Assembly (NCBI GenBank): GCA_023105745.1
Contig: JALGQZ010000014.1
Span: 3,567,888 to 3,631,887, forward strand
Direction: 5' to 3'
DNA from: Austropuccinia psidii
Lineage: Eukaryota > Basidiomycota > Pucciniomycetes > Pucciniales > Sphaerophragmiaceae
Length of the DNA: 64,000 nt
Shown one piece after another: positions 1 through 12,062 of this stretch (positions are counted from its first letter, which is position 1; every line of letters begins with the position of its first letter). The notes below the pieces were generated by a model, which worked only from the letters and a program-made list of their open reading frames with translations, had not been told where the DNA came from and did no database searches. Position numbers and translations under genes: made by a program.

Positions 1-12
1 CAAAGGTTCACA
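1..12 (-). repeat. Terminus of a family-E-type LTR at the window edge
   Basis: The first 12 bases are the exact reverse complement of the first 12 bases of the family-E LTR that starts at 34714 (TGTGAACCTTTG). Immediately after them the sequence resumes as a family-B-like LTR. The simplest reading is that a minus-oriented family-E element, lying outside the window, was inserted into the B-like LTR and ends here. Twelve bases is short, so chance is possible. Confidence 0.45.
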
Positions 13-221
13 GTTACCCTAGGTGAAGATTTGTGTAGAATCCAAATCTAGCCTTAAATTCATGGATTTACTAACTCAATAAAAAGTTATTCATCTTTTT
101 TGAAATCAAAAAGGATGAATTTTGAATATATGTATGACTTATGAGTTATGCATAGTTCAGAATTTGTTTTTAAGATAATTGTGGCCTATTTGGGTATGTA
201 AAATATACCTCAAGGCTCATA
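13..221 (-). repeat. Partial family-B-like LTR
   Basis: This stretch matches the last ~210 bp of the two family-B LTRs (51944-52154 and 60366-60576) nearly base for base, through the common ending CTCAAGGCTCA. It is older than those copies, with scattered substitutions. Orientation is given as minus because in element B this end of the LTR is its 5' end relative to the coding strand. The rest of the LTR lies outside the window. Confidence 0.85.
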
Positions 222-309
222 GCTATAATATATTAAACTATTTTTCTTAGTAAAATTCAAATTAAAAATATATATCTGGAACTTTATAGAACTTTATTGA
301 AGAATAACA
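222..309 (+). repeat. Probable remnant of the copia-1 5' LTR
   Basis: This is an AT-rich stretch between the B-like LTR and the copia primer-binding site at 310. By position it should be the end of the copia-1 5' LTR, which would finish in AACA just before the primer site, as copia-2 does at 25786. I found no second copy of this LTR in the window, so the assignment rests on position only. Confidence 0.4.
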
Positions 310-321
310 GGTTATGGGCTG
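310..321 (+). other. copia-1 primer-binding site (initiator-tRNA type)
   Basis: The sequence GGTTATGGGCTG follows an LTR end in CA. It resembles the complement of the anticodon stem-loop of initiator methionine tRNA. Drosophila copia and some other Ty1/copia elements are known to prime reverse transcription from a cut half of that tRNA. The same motif, GGTTATGGGCC, occurs on the minus strand at 25771-25781 next to a second copia gag, which supports the call. Confidence 0.6.
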
Positions 322-444
322 CCTGCCTTAACAATTATCTTGCTACTATACTAGATTGAATATTTATCTTATTTTTTATCTTTTACTTATTTTATTTTAT
401 ATTTTTTTTCAAAAATTTGTTCTCCTCATCCCAATATTGATATC

Positions 445-1180
445 TCTTGTAGAACTGGGACCTCCTATCACTCAATCAAAACAAACATTCCAATACTCCA
501 GTCATTCTAACATTATGGTTGACTCAAAATACACATCTACCAGCAACATGAGTGTTATTTTGAAAGCCAACAAGCAGATTAAAATCAATCAGTGATTCAT
601 CTCATTAGCTGAAAAAGTCAGGCCCCAATTAAGGAATGATGGTGCCAGTTTCAACTTATGGTCACTGCTTGGACAACTGACTTGATGGGTGATCACAATT
701 ACTTTCAGAAAGCAACTGTGGACAAAAATATCAAATGAAATCTAGTTTCCCAACGTTTTGTTGAGCATAGCATCAATAATGGTGTTTACAATTCTGTCAC
801 CTCCTGTATTTTGAGCTCTGATTCTTGCTGAATATATCAAGTCTTAAAAGATAGATTCAATTGCCCTTCATGGTCTTGGGTCTTCTAACATGCAAACATC
901 TTATTTAAAAATTCATCAGATTGTTTGGACAACATCAATAAATATGCCACGTCTATCACTGAAGATATTCAAAACTTAGAGAATCAATTGGAAAAAATTG
1001 ACTGGGGAATTATTACAATGTTAGCCATTTACTCTTCTGTACCATCAATGCATCAGCTCATAACACCTGCAATTAATACTCTAATGGAAACCAATCCTGA
1101 AATAAAAATTTTCCCAGTTGACCTCCTCAACATGATTAGGAAGATTTCTACAACTTCAATTTCATTTGATCATAGAAATG
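445..1180 (+). pseudogene. copia-1 Gag remnant (Ty1/copia, UBN2-like)
   Basis: These are broken reading frames of a copia-type Gag. The block around 620-650 (...SFNLWS...) aligns with the ...NFNAWS... block of copia-2 gag on the minus strand near 25430. The last part, 925-1180, is open and reads as a helical Gag segment (DNINKYATSITEDIQNL). Several stops and frameshifts interrupt the 5' half. The gene stops abruptly at 1180, where chromovirus D is inserted, and resumes at 12063 after the duplicated target AAATG. The product would be the nucleocapsid precursor of a copia element. It is not functional. Confidence 0.7.
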
Positions 1181-2645
1181 TGTCACAACCATGGAAATTC
1201 ACCCTCTTGGACCTCAATATGTCATATTGATTCCATATTCAATTTATGGAAATTTGGCCAAATTGACCATGTCATCTTGTTTGGCCTTTTATGGTCATTT
1301 CACTATCTGGGCTCCAACTTGTCCCCTTCATCATTATCAGGCCTTTCCTGGGCAGGTTTTGCTTTTTGGTAGTCTTTTGTATTTTCCAGTCAATAGGGAA
1401 AATACAGCTCAAAAGCCTGTATTTGGCTTTTTAAACTTAAAATACAGATTGGTGCATTTTGCTCATTTTTTCTGTGTTAGCCATTTTAAGCCATTTTCCC
1501 ATGTAATATGGGAAATATGCCCAAATGACCATATTAGGCTATTTGGGGCTTAATTGCAATATTTACACATTTTTTGTGCACTCTTAGAAAATACAGTTTT
1601 AAAGCTGTATTAGCTGTATTTGGCCAAAAACCCAAAAATGGCCAAATCACCCAAAAGACACTTTGTCACCTCTGAAGCCACCAAAACCCATTTTTTCCTA
1701 TTATCCTCCTGGCATCAATCCAAAAGACCTTTGGCCACTTTCACCCTCCAATAAGCAAAAGTGCCATAAATGGTGTTATACACCATTATGCATCTTTTTT
1801 CACCAGAAATCCAATGGTATTTCAATTTTTTATCAGGTCATCAAGGCATCACGTCATCTGGAGGATTCATCAAGGCTCAAGGACAAGTGTCAATCTCAAA
1901 TACCAATGATGCCATCAAGCAATCATTGGTTATTCTCATTCACAGTATTCCTCCAAGGCAATACTGGCAGTACATTCTCAAGGGATATTCAAGTGGAAGT
2001 TCCAAAGCAATTTGCCAATGGTCATTGCTCCATCAGCCCACTTTGGAAACCACATTCATTCAATGAAGCCTTTATTCATCAAGACCTGTATTTCATTCAT
2101 ACACCATGGGAATTTCATTTCCCAATTTGTCAAGGTATACACATCATCAAGCCATCAAATACAGCTTCATGGATTCAATACAGACCAGCTGTCAGCCTGA
2201 AGGAGTCAAGCTCTCAACTCTTCACATATACCAGCCTCCTTTGACCCTGGGGGCTTTTTTCCCCCAGTTAATTAATATATTTTTATTTGATTCTATCTTC
2301 ATTTTCTTTTAATTCTGTTAAGTGGATACTAATATTATCAATTCAGGAATTTAGCAACTCTTTCTTTTCTTTCTTTGCCTGTCAATGGATATTTGGTAGT
2401 CATATCCTTACTAATTCCATTGTTCATTTTGGCAGGTTGAAACAGTGATTAAGGACTTACTTGGTTGGCTCTTTGGCCATTTGGCTTCTCTTTCCTATTA
2501 ATGCATCTCATCTTTGTACCTGCATATTTCTTAAAGTAATTTCATTCTTTTATTTTCTTTCCTTTATTCTTTGGAGTCTTGCAAGTGAGCTCCCTGATTT
2601 CTGCATTCCAGGTCACTCTCTTCTTCCACTCAAGCCCCTGTGACA
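1181..2645 (+). repeat. 5' LTR of element D
   Basis: This 1465-bp LTR begins TGTCACAACCATGG and ends CCCCTGTGACA. It aligns over its length with the 3' LTR at 10577-12057 (1481 bp), with frequent substitutions and small indels, so the insertion is old. Short open frames inside it are not conserved genes. No recognisable tRNA-complementary primer site follows directly (TTATATTAATTAGC). Confidence 0.92.
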
Positions 2646-3052
2646 TTATATTAATTAGCTCATAATTTCTTTTCATCCTGTTCATTGTTTCTTGATACTT
2701 TCATTCACTCATTTCATTGAAATTATGACTCTTTAATGCTTATGAGCTTTATGATTCATTGTCACCTCTCAATTTTCTCTCATTCATTCTTCATTTTGAA
2801 AATTGAAAGATGACCCAATTTCATTTTTTGTTTCTCTTTTTAAAGCTTTATTCAAATCATCCAATTTATTTGATTGATAATTCAGGCTTAATCTTATTTT
2901 AATTTGATTTTTAAATTTATCATCAAGATCATTCAGATACATTCTGCAAAAGAAATCCATATTGATTTATTCTTCAAGAATTTTGATTTTTAAAGAAGAA
3001 CTCACTTAATTTGATTTGATTGATTGATGTGACATAATTGATATTGACTTCA
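2646..3052 (+). other. Element D leader, first part
   Basis: This T-rich untranslated leader lies between the 5' LTR and the solo LTR. It contains runs of TTTGATT/TTGATTGA-like words that reappear after the solo LTR at 4491-4800. I see no open reading frame or RNA gene. Confidence 0.6.
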
Positions 3053-4490
3053 TGTCAGCCTGTGACTCAAACCCAGAGCACAAGCATGACAGCCAAAATA
3101 CCATAAACCAATGGTATAGCCAAGATACCACCAAAAAATGGAGCTGAGCCAAATCAGCTCAAAAAGTATCAAAAGAAAGAGGAAACTCACCCCTTTCTGA
3201 AAATATAAGTCCCATCACCATAGGACAAAGAATAACAAAGTTATTCCTGCTCAAAGTTATTGCTGAGCATAAACATTAATTTTCACCTCTCATCTAAAAT
3301 CTAGAAGGAGAGGCTTAACCCCATCAAATGGGTAGTCAAAATGAAGATCTAAGCCAGGGCTATCCAATGATACCAGACAAACTGAGCTAGCACCAATATT
3401 ACTGGAGTTATGGTCAATTTCAGGCCAAATAAGGGTGAACAAAACATTCACCTCTCATCTAACTTCTACAGTTTTAGTGTGAGATACTTGAAGTGGGGCC
3501 TTCTTGGAAAGAGCACAATCAGGGCTATCTGATGATGTCATCCACTCCCCCATATCTCAACTACAGCAGAATTTAGGGGGGAAACAAGCTCAATACAGCT
3601 TTTTGCCTAAAACATGCATATGTACAAAAATCTTGTACATGGCATATCTTTGCCATATTTAATGATAGCGATATCAAAAAAGGTACCATTGTTTAGAACA
3701 CACACAGGGCTACACACCAGCTCAGTTTTGAGGTTGATATCTCAAGAACTGACAAATTTATATCTGTTTTAAGGTCAAAATCCCACATTCTGACCAATAC
3801 AGCCTTACCATGGGATAATATCCCATAACCATGAATATGAGGTGCCAAATAGACAAAGAAGCTTGTTTTTACTTCAATACCTCATATTTCAGTCAATACT
3901 GGGGTCCCATACAGTTTTTGTACAGCATTCTACGCGTCATACATGTCAGAATCAGGCTGCGAGGTCCCCAGATGAAACCTTTCACCCTGTATTGGTGAAA
4001 ACTGCCCAGATGTGGTTTCAAAACCACATCTGAGCCCAATACAGGTTGTACAGGCTGTTTTCAAACCACAAGCCATTACTAGAGAGTGAAAAATGTTCAC
4101 TTACTCTACATGGAAAGGTCTAGCACCCTTTCCACCCCATTTCAGGATAAAAAGGAGGCTTTTCACAGCCAGAATTGTCTCCTCATCCTGCTCTTGAATA
4201 ACGTATGTAGTAAACTGTCAAGAACAGCTTTACTCTTGGTTAGTAATCAGGTATAATTATAAATCTCAATTATTGTAGTCTTTTATTATTGTAACCCAAC
4301 AGATAAAGCTGCACCCAGGGCTTTCAACAGCACTTACCACCACTATATTACATATAGTAAAGCCCTTTTAATCTTAAATCAAACCATCTTCAACTCTTAT
4401 AAATCTCTTTTAACCATTTTTACCGTGTCACAAACATAGTTAAAGTTGTAACTAGCCTATTTACACCTTTATCATAGTTTCATCCTGACA
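3053..4490 (+). repeat. Family-A solo LTR inserted in the leader of element D
   Basis: This 1438-bp LTR begins TGTCAGCCTGTGACTC and ends CATCCTGACA, the termini of the A1 5' LTR at 43899-45337. It is flanked by the 5-bp target duplication CTTCA (3048-3052 and 4491-4495). There is no internal region, so it is a solo LTR left by LTR-LTR recombination. It carries the family's palindromes (near 3808 and 4008) and a GATAAAA TATA-like box near 4146. It post-dates element D. Confidence 0.93.
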
Positions 4491-4831
4491 CTTCAAGAAA
4501 ATTGATTGACCTGAAGATTTCATTTACTTTGCTGATTTTTCACATCACGTATTTTGACATAAAATTGATTTGCCTCAAGAATTAATTTTATTGACTTATT
4601 TCTGCAAGATTTGGATTTTGATTGATTTGACATATTGATTAATTGACTTGAAGATTTCATTTTGACATTGATTGATTGATTTATCTCAAGCTTTCATTTT
4701 TATTGATTGATTTTTCCTTCAAGTTTCCAGTTGATTTGCCTCAAGCTTTTCATATTCAAATTCTTGATTTTATTAATTTCATTTCATTTTTATTCCTGAA
4801 AATCATCCGTGTTCAAAACTCACCTCTGGAA
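4491..4831 (+). other. Element D leader, second part, with degenerate TTGATTTG repeats
   Basis: The stretch contains several imperfect copies of a ~40-60 bp module that runs roughly TTGATTTGMCTYAAG followed by TTTCATTT. Copies can be seen at about 4500, 4565, 4640, 4680 and 4730. It leads into gag. No promoter or RNA structure could be assigned. Confidence 0.5.
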
Positions 4832-6130
4832 AGACAGACAAGATCTCAGGCCAGAACTCAAGCTGTTCTCACTCCAACTCCAAGAGCTCCTCTTGACATC
4901 ATCCCAGAAGTTCCTCAACTGAGGGCCCAATTAGACAGAGGACCCATTTTTGAAGGAGCAGCACCATCCAGGAAGAAAGGAAGAGGGCCAAGCAGATCAA
5001 GCTCATTTTCAGGAGTAGTTGGCAGCTTTCCAGGACTCTCAAGGACAACTTACAAAGATCCTGGTGAAGATGGTGAAGAGGAGGAGGAGAATTCTGATGG
5101 TACTGAAGGTGCTGCTTCTCCTGTGGGGGCATCCCAAAGTACTGGAGGGCCAACTCTAGCCCAGTCTAATCAACCTGTCTCTCATCAGTCTGAACCATCT
5201 TCATTGGCAATCATGGATCAAATGACTTAAATTATGGCCAATCTTCAAGCAGATTCATCTTCTGAAGAATCAAGACCACCAGCCTTCAAGACTCCATCTA
5301 TGAAGGCACCAGAATTCTTTTATGGGAATCAGCCCTTCAAAGTCAGAAGTTTCATTTAGTCTTGTCAATTGTTTTTTCATAATGATCCAGAAAATTTCTC
5401 TGAATACAGAAAAAAAGTTCTATATGCCACTTCATTTCTCATTTTCAGGGCTGCAAAATGGATTGAGCCTTCTCTTTCGTATCTCACCAATCAAGACCCA
5501 AGCTACCTTCTCAATTCATGGAAATTATTTTAATTTCAACTCTTCACCTTATTTGGGGACCCAAATGAAGTCAGAAAAGCTGAAGCACAGATGGATTCCT
5601 GAAGAATGAAAGAAGTTGGGCATGTATCCTTATCAATTGCTTATTTCAGAAGTTTGATCTCAAGAATTGGGGATTGGGGTAAAAGACCTCTCATCCATAA
5701 TTTTAGGAAGGGATTGCCATCCCGTATTTTGGATTAGTTGGCCTCCCATCCTTCAAGAATTTACTCTCTTCAAGACTTAATGGATATTCCCCTAGAGCTT
5801 GATACCAGGTACCATGAGTGGCAAAATTCAAAGAGTCATTAGCACGAGAAGAATCCAGAAGCCTCAAAGTAAAATTCTTCTCATCTTCAAGATTTTTCAA
5901 GCTCAAGTCAAAAGAAGAAGAAGAATTTTCAGCAGAGGGACAAGCCCCATTATTCTTTATTGAATAAAGATTTCAAGTTGATGAATTCTGAAAAATAAAG
6001 AAGAATCAAGGAGGGTTTATGTACCTATTGTGGTGAGAAGAACAGTCTTGATTCTTGTTTCAAAAGACCTCAAAACCAGCTTGCCCAACCATCAGGCAAT
6101 TTTCCCAGACAGGGAGAAGCCTGAGTGAAG
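4676..6130 (+). pseudogene. Element D Gag (capsid/nucleocapsid), broken
   Basis: The frame open at 4676-5230 holds a Gag N-terminus from about 4832 (RQTRSQARTQAVLTP, then a Ser/Gly/Glu-rich stretch with an EEEEE run). An in-frame TAA at 5228 and a TAG near 5357 break the capsid region, which continues at the amino-acid level to about 5640. A CCHC zinc knuckle near 6016-6060 has lost its histidine: it reads C-TY-C-GEK-N-SLDS-C, with Asn where His is expected. Further frameshifts follow. Gag would package element RNA in cytoplasmic particles; this copy cannot. Element D has no counterpart of ORFx that I could find. Confidence 0.85.
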
Positions 6131-7030
6131 ATAATGTTGTGTTCAATGGTCTTCACTGTTTTTTATCCAGAGCACAATTGTGGACTCTGAATACTGGTGT
6201 CAAGAATTCTCTTAAATTCTTTGTTTTTTCTTCTCTTTCTGAGTTTTTTACAGTATTTGCATTTATTCTGGTGCAACCAACTCATTCATTGCAAAGCAGT
6301 TTGTTCACAAGTATTCTTTGCCTATGTCAGAACTCCCATAGAAAATTCCTCTTATCATTCTGGACTCCTAAGAGTCCCCTTCCCTATTTGTGACTCACCA
6401 TACCAAACATATGGTTGAGCTCCTTTCTTTCACAAGCTTTGAATGGGAATTTATAGTCATTGATACTCCCAAGGGAGAAGACCTCATATTGGGATTTGAC
6501 TTTCTTCATCATTTTAATCCATCTATTGATTTGAGGCAAGCGCTAATCACCTTTAATGCTGATCAAAAGGACTAATATGATCCTTCAAAATCTTTCAGTA
6601 ATGATTTTTCTTCTTCCAAATCATGTGCAGCTCTGGTTGGTGATTCTAGAACACCATCATTTCTATTTTATGTCCATATTCCTTCCCTTAATTCCCATCA
6701 GTCATTACTATCTTCTAGAGATGAAGTCTTCAAAGATATTCAAGATTTTCGAGCAGATAATTCTGTAACTTCACTTCATCTCTTTTTTGGAAATATGTAC
6801 CTTCCCCCTTCATCTTATCATGACTCCCTGGAGGAGTTGTGGGATGAAGAGGAAGAGCCAGAAGAAATAGAAACCGTGATTAAGGCTGTTCCTTCTGCTT
6901 ATCACCAGTACTTGGATGTATTCTCCAAGGTAAAAGCAGAGAAACTTCCTCCTCACCACACCTGTGATCATCATATTGAGCCAGAGGGATCTCTATCTCA
7001 AGTTGGGGTGATCTACTCTTTACCAAACTA
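6131..7030 (+). pseudogene. Element D protease and linker, broken
   Basis: The region lies between the zinc knuckle and reverse transcriptase. The frame at 6390-6575 reads ...VIDTPKGEDLILGFDFLHHFN..., the C-terminal part of a gypsy-type aspartic protease (the ILG-FDFL block). The frame at 6795-7031 (LEELWDEEEEPEE..., then AYHQYLDVFSKVKAEKLPPH) is the usual lead-in to reverse transcriptase. Frame changes separate the blocks. I could not place a clean D[ST]G active site, so the catalytic part may be lost or out of frame. Confidence 0.7.
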
Positions 7031-8290
7031 AGAGTTGGACACACTCAGGGCCTACATTTCAGAGAATGTGGAGAAATGTTTCATCTTGCCAAGCTCTTCT
7101 TCAACAGAAGTACTGTCCTCTTTGTCAAAAAGAAAGATGGTGGCCTCCATTTGTGTGTTGATTACCGCAAACTCAATCCTGTTACTAGGAAGAACAAGTA
7201 TCCTGTTCCTCCTATGAATCAGCTTCTTACTGTTTTCAGTGGTTCCTCTATCTTCTCCAATATTGATTTGCGTGGTGCATATAACCTGCTCGGAATCAAG
7301 GAAGGTGATGAACAATTGACATGTTTCAGAACTAAATATGGCTGTAATGAGTATTTGGTATGCCATTTGGACTCACCAATGCTCCTTCCTCTTTCCAAAA
7401 TCTTGTCAATGATATTTTTTATGATCTTTTTGATATTTATGTTGTGGTTTATTTGGATGAAATTATGGTCTTTTCCAAATCTGAGGAAGAAAATATCACT
7501 CATGTGTCCACTGTTCTCTCCAGGCTCAGAGCCAATACCCTCTTTGCTAAGGCCTCCAAGTGCCTATTTAATGTTTCTAGTGTAGAGTATTTAGATTATG
7601 TTGTTTCCTCTGAGGGCCTCAAGATAAACCAACCAAAAGTCCGGCAAATTCTCAATTGCCCACCTCCAAGAAGCCTCAAGGCTCTTCAATCATTCCTTGG
7701 CTTTTCCAATTTTTACTGCCGTTTCATCAAGAATTATTCACAGAAAATTGGTTCACTCAAAAGTTTCCTCAAGAAAGATTCCCGTTTCCCCCTCAATGAA
7801 GAGGCTCTTAGACATTTTTATCGACTTAAAGAGGCTTTCACCATTGCTCCAATCCTTTCTGACTTTAATCCTTCTCTACCCACCATTGTAGAGATTGATG
7901 CTTCTGATTATGCCTTGGTTGCTGTACTGAGTCAGGAAAACATCTCATTTCATTTGATATTTGAAAGCTTCTTCCAGCAGAGGTAAACTATGAGATTCAT
8001 GACAAGGAACTCCTTGTCATAGTCTGGGCTCCCAAGCACTGGAGAGCTTTTCTCCTTTCTCTTTCTTCCTCCTTTGAAGTTCTCACCAATCATAGTTCAC
8101 TTCAATATTTCATTTCCTCAAAGATTCTCACTTGCCGTCAAGCCTGTTGGGCTGAGTTTCTCTCTGAATTCCATTTTTCAATCACTTACTGCCCTGGCTG
8201 CTTGGCTACCCTTCCAGATGCATTGTCACGTCAGCACGGCGTTTACCCAGAGAGGGGGAATATTTCATCAGCAAGAATCCAATTAAGTAT
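7031..8290 (+). pseudogene. Element D reverse transcriptase and RNase H, broken
   Basis: Reverse transcriptase fingers and palm are readable: FVKKKDGGLHLCVDYRKLN near 7118-7175, then a one-base frameshift near 7359, then PFGLTNAPSSFQ. The catalytic box near 7447-7465 is YLDE, not the family YxDD, so the last metal-binding aspartate is lost. A thumb (ALQSFLGFSNFYCRFI) follows. RNase H starts near 7880 with ...EIDASDYALVAVLSQ and continues in other frames to about 8290 (EIHDKELLVIVW; NHSSLQYF). Several frameshifts and stops make it non-functional. Confidence 0.88.
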
Positions 8291-8497
8291 CAAAAAATAA
8301 TCAAGCAAGATGAAACTAGAGCCTCAAAGTTCTTTGCAGTCAAATTTGATTCATTTTCAAATTTTATTTACTCAATTCAGAAGGCATAATGGCAAGATTC
8401 TCCATCTAGAAGTATTCTTCAAAATTTGGGTAAAGGTAAATCTGTTCAAGATTATTCTCTTGATTCCTCTTATTAGCTCCTCCTGCTCAAAGATTGG

Positions 8498-9775
8498 GTG
8501 GTGGTTCCAAATGACCCCACAATTCAACTCAGAGTACTTCAAAAGAGGCATGACTCTCCTCTAGCTGGACACCCTGGCCAAGAGAAGACTCTCAAACTTG
8601 TCAAGACAGATTTACACTGGTCCAGCATGACTCAATTTATCAAGGATTATTTGTCATCCTGTCAACAGTGCTCAAGAAACAAAAATATTAATCACAAGAA
8701 GTTTGGACTCCTCAAACCTCTTCCAATTCCAAATGGTCCTTGGATCTGTCTTTCAATGGATTTCATCACTCAATTTCTACTGTCAAATTCCTTTGACTCA
8801 ATCTTTGTCGTAGTGGACAGATTCTCAAAAATGGCAGTTTTCATTGCAACAAGGTCTTCAATAACTTCACTGGATTTGGCCCATTTATTCATCAAGAATA
8901 GTTTCTCAAAGAATGGCCGGCCTTCAAGAATTGTTAGTGATAGAGGTTCTCTTTTCGTTTCTTTCCTTTTGAACCAATCTTTGTCAACTGCTTACCATCC
9001 AGAAACTGATGGACAGACAGAGAGGGTAAATCAGATACTAGAACAGTACCTTTGTATGTATGTCAGTTATCATCAACATGATTGTAACACCTGGATCCCT
9101 CTGGCTGAATTTGCCTATAATAAATCTGACCACTCTTCAACAAAACAATCACTGTTTTTCACTTTTTATGGAAGAGATCCACAATTTGACTCAGTTCACA
9201 TTACTCATGATACTCCTTTTGTAAAGCTATCACCCAAAGTCCAATTAGTACAGCAAGATGTCAAGAGAGAACTTGAAGTTTCCATAAACAGGTTTAAGAG
9301 ATATGCAGATAAAAGTAGAGCAATTCCACCTGTTTTCAATCCTGGTGACATGGTATGGCTTTCTTCCAAGAACATCAAATCAACTAGACCCACCAAGAAA
9401 ATTTCTGAAAAATGGTTGGGTCCCTTTCCAATATTGAAGAAAGTTGGAACTCATGCCTACCACCTCAAGCTCCCCTGTCAATAGAAGTCAATCCACCCAG
9501 TCTTCCATATTTCACTCTTGGAAACAGTCAAGACATCAACAATCCCGAATCGGCATCAAGAGCCTCCTCCTTCAATAATCATTGAAGAAGAAGAGGAATG
9601 GGAATTATCTCATATACTGGACTCAAAGCTCAAGAGAGTAAAATTATGGTATTTAGTGGAATGGAAAGGCTTCAGTCAAAACTCAGGAACATCCACTTGG
9701 GAACCAATTAAAAACCTCAATGATTTCCATTCTATATATGCTGACAAGCCAGGACCCAATTCTTCAAGAGCTTGA
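8498..9775 (+). pseudogene. Element D integrase with C-terminal chromodomain, one in-frame stop
   Basis: One frame runs from 8498 to 9775 with a single TAG at 9482-9484 where the flanking text predicts a Trp codon. It holds an HHCC zinc domain (HDSPLAGH...SCQQC), the integrase core with Asp in MDFIT and Asp in SDRG, and STAYHPETDGQTERVNQ. The spacing between SDR and STAYHP is 13 residues against 22 in A1, so about 9 residues are deleted. After an acidic stretch comes a chromodomain near 9595-9740 (ILDSK...WYLVEWKGF...STWEP..NL). Chromodomains of this kind tether integration complexes to histone marks. This copy is inactive. Confidence 0.92.
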
Positions 9776-10576
9776 TCATTTATGGTGCTTGGTGGGGAGA
9801 GGAATTACCAAAATTAATTCCCACTCCTGGTATGCACCTTTAGAGGTATCCTACTATTTTTATTGTAAGAATCACCTTGGCCACTCTGTGAGAACTCTGC
9901 AATTTTTGGACACAGATCTTTGGCCTGGTTTTCAACATCAATTCCAAAATTATGGCCACTTTCACTTGGGAAAATAGACCATTCCTTTCCTTAATTTCTT
10001 TCCAAGTCTTTCCAATTCCAATTCATTCTTTCAACAAATTTATTTCCTTTTTATGGCACTGACGGGAGTGGTAATTACCAAAGGTAGGTTCCTCTCCTGG
10101 TGTGCACTTCCCTGATGGGTCTGCAATCTTTCAAAACATCACCTTGGCCACTCTGTGAGCACCTGGCATCAAATCTTTTTTTCCAGGTCCTTGGCCAATT
10201 TAAATCAATTGTCAACATCAGTGATCAAGATTGCAACCTCCTCGAAAATTCATTTCTCTTTATCTCTGTTTCTTTTCTTACTTTAATTTTTATTCTTTTA
10301 TTTTTATTTTATTTTCATTTTAAATTTTTCTTTTAATCATGTCAAATGTAATGTCAAAAATCCTCATTCATTTTCAAAATCCCACCAATCATGAAGCCAA
10401 TATCAAAAGAAGATCAAGCAAGTCCTGTGTAATATGCCAAATCTTCAATATCAGTATCAAATTTTATTTCTCAAAAGAACTCCTCCTTATCCCTCTCTTA
10501 AAGTCCTTCCAATAGCCTCAACAGGCTTCACCTTGTATTGGTGCTCAGGCGCTCACCATTTCAAGATGGGTGGTAC
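9776..10576 (+). other. Element D 3' untranslated region with a diverged direct repeat
   Basis: There is no coding potential. Two related ~180-bp segments start near 9781 and 10052, sharing blocks such as TTATGG, GAATTACCAAA or TAATTACCAAA, CTCCTGGTRTGCAC and CACCTTGGCCACTCTGTGAG. The last bases before the 3' LTR (GATGGGTGGTAC, 10565-10576) are the likely polypurine tract that primes plus-strand DNA synthesis. Confidence 0.65.
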
Positions 10577-12057
10577 TGTTACAGCCATGGAAATTTACCC
10601 TTCTGGACCTCAATATGCCATATCCATGCCATATCCGATTTATGGAATTTGGCCACATCCATAATCATTGGCCAAATCGGCCATGTCATCTTTTTTGGCC
10701 TTTTATGGTCATTTCACTATCTGGGCCCCAAACTGGCCCCTTCATCATCATCAGGCCTTTCCTGGACATATTTTGCTTTTGGGAAGTCTTTTGTATTTTC
10801 CAGTCAACAGGGAAAATACAGCCCAAAAGCCTGTATTTGGCTTTTTAAGCTTAAAATATGAACTTGTGCATTTTGTGCATTTTTGCTGTATTAGCCATTT
10901 TAGGCCATTTTCCCATGTAATATGGGAAATACGCCCAAATGGCCATATTAGGCCATTTGTGGCTTAATTGCAAGATTTGCGCACTTTGTGCAAATACAGT
11001 TTTAAAGATTTATTAGCTGTATTTGGCCAGATCACCCAAAAGACACTTTGTCACCTCTGAAGCCACCAAAGCCCATTTTTCACTCTTATCCTCCTGGAAT
11101 CAATCCAAAAGACCTTTGGCCACTTTAACCCTCCAATACCCAAGAGTGCCATAAATGGTGTTATACACCATTATGCATCTTTTTTCACCAGAAATTGAAT
11201 GGCACCAATATCAAGTGGTTATTTCAATTTTTTATCACATAATCAAAGCATCACGTCATCCAGAGGGTTCATCAAGGCTCAAGGACAAGTGTCAATCTCA
11301 GATACCAATGACGCCATCAAGCAATCATTGGTTCTTCCCATTCACAGTATTCCTCCAAGGGAATACTGGAAGTAAATTCTCAGAAGATATTCAAGTGGCA
11401 GTTCCAAAACAATTTACCAAGGGTCAGTGCTCCATAAATCCACCTTGGCAACCACATTCAGTCAATACAGTCTGGATTCATCAAGACCTGTATTTCATTC
11501 ATACACCATGCAAATTTCATTCAACCCAGTTTATTTGCCAATTTGGCAAGGTATACATTTCATCAAGCCATCAAATACAGCTTCAAGGATTCAAAACAGA
11601 CCAGCTTTCAGCCTGAAGGAGTCAAGATATCAATGTTTCAGATATACCAGCCTCCTTTGACCCTGGGGGGTTTTTCCCCAGTTGATTAATATATTTTTCT
11701 TTTATTTAATCTTTATTTTCTTTTCATGCTGTTGAGTGGATGCTGATATTATCAAGTCAGTCATTTAGCACTTCTTTCTTGCCTTTCTTTTCCTGTCAAT
11801 GGATATTTGGTGGTCATATCCATACTAATTGCATTTTTCATTTTGGAAGCTTTGAACAGTGATTAAGGACTTACTTGGTTGGCTCATTGGCCATTTGGCT
11901 TCTCTTTCCTCTTATTGCATCTCATCTGTGTACCTGCATATTTCTTAGAGGAATTCAATTCTTTTATTTTATTTCCTTTATTCTTTGGAGTCTTCCAAGT
12001 GAGTTCCCTGATTGCTGAGTGCCAGGCCTCTTCTTTTCCACTAGAGCCCCTGTGACA
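10577..12057 (+). repeat. 3' LTR of element D
   Basis: This 1481-bp LTR begins TGTTACAGCCATGG and ends CCCCTGTGACA. It is the partner of 1181-2645 and is followed by the target duplication AAATG (12058-12062). Confidence 0.93.
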
Positions 12058-12062
12058 AAATG

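Larger units (their letters stand above)
1181..12057 (+). mobile_element. Element D: Ty3/gypsy chromovirus, full length but decayed
   Basis: Two similar LTRs (1181-2645 and 10577-12057, both TGT...TGTGACA) flank gag, protease, reverse transcriptase, RNase H, integrase and a C-terminal chromodomain in the Ty3/gypsy order. The 5-bp direct repeat AAATG lies at 1176-1180 and 12058-12062, the expected target-site duplication. Joining the flanks reunites copia-1 gag with its zinc-knuckle region. The coding region carries in-frame stops, at least one frameshift, a catalytic-site change and a later solo-LTR insertion (3053-4490), so it is inactive. The sequence closely resembles repeat proteins I associate with Austropuccinia psidii. 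Confidence 0.92.

Noticed and set aside
4899..5153. Minus-strand 84-codon frame opposite element D gag, as a counterpart of ORFx
   Set aside because: It is antisense, shows no resemblance to ORFx, and no intron signals surround it.
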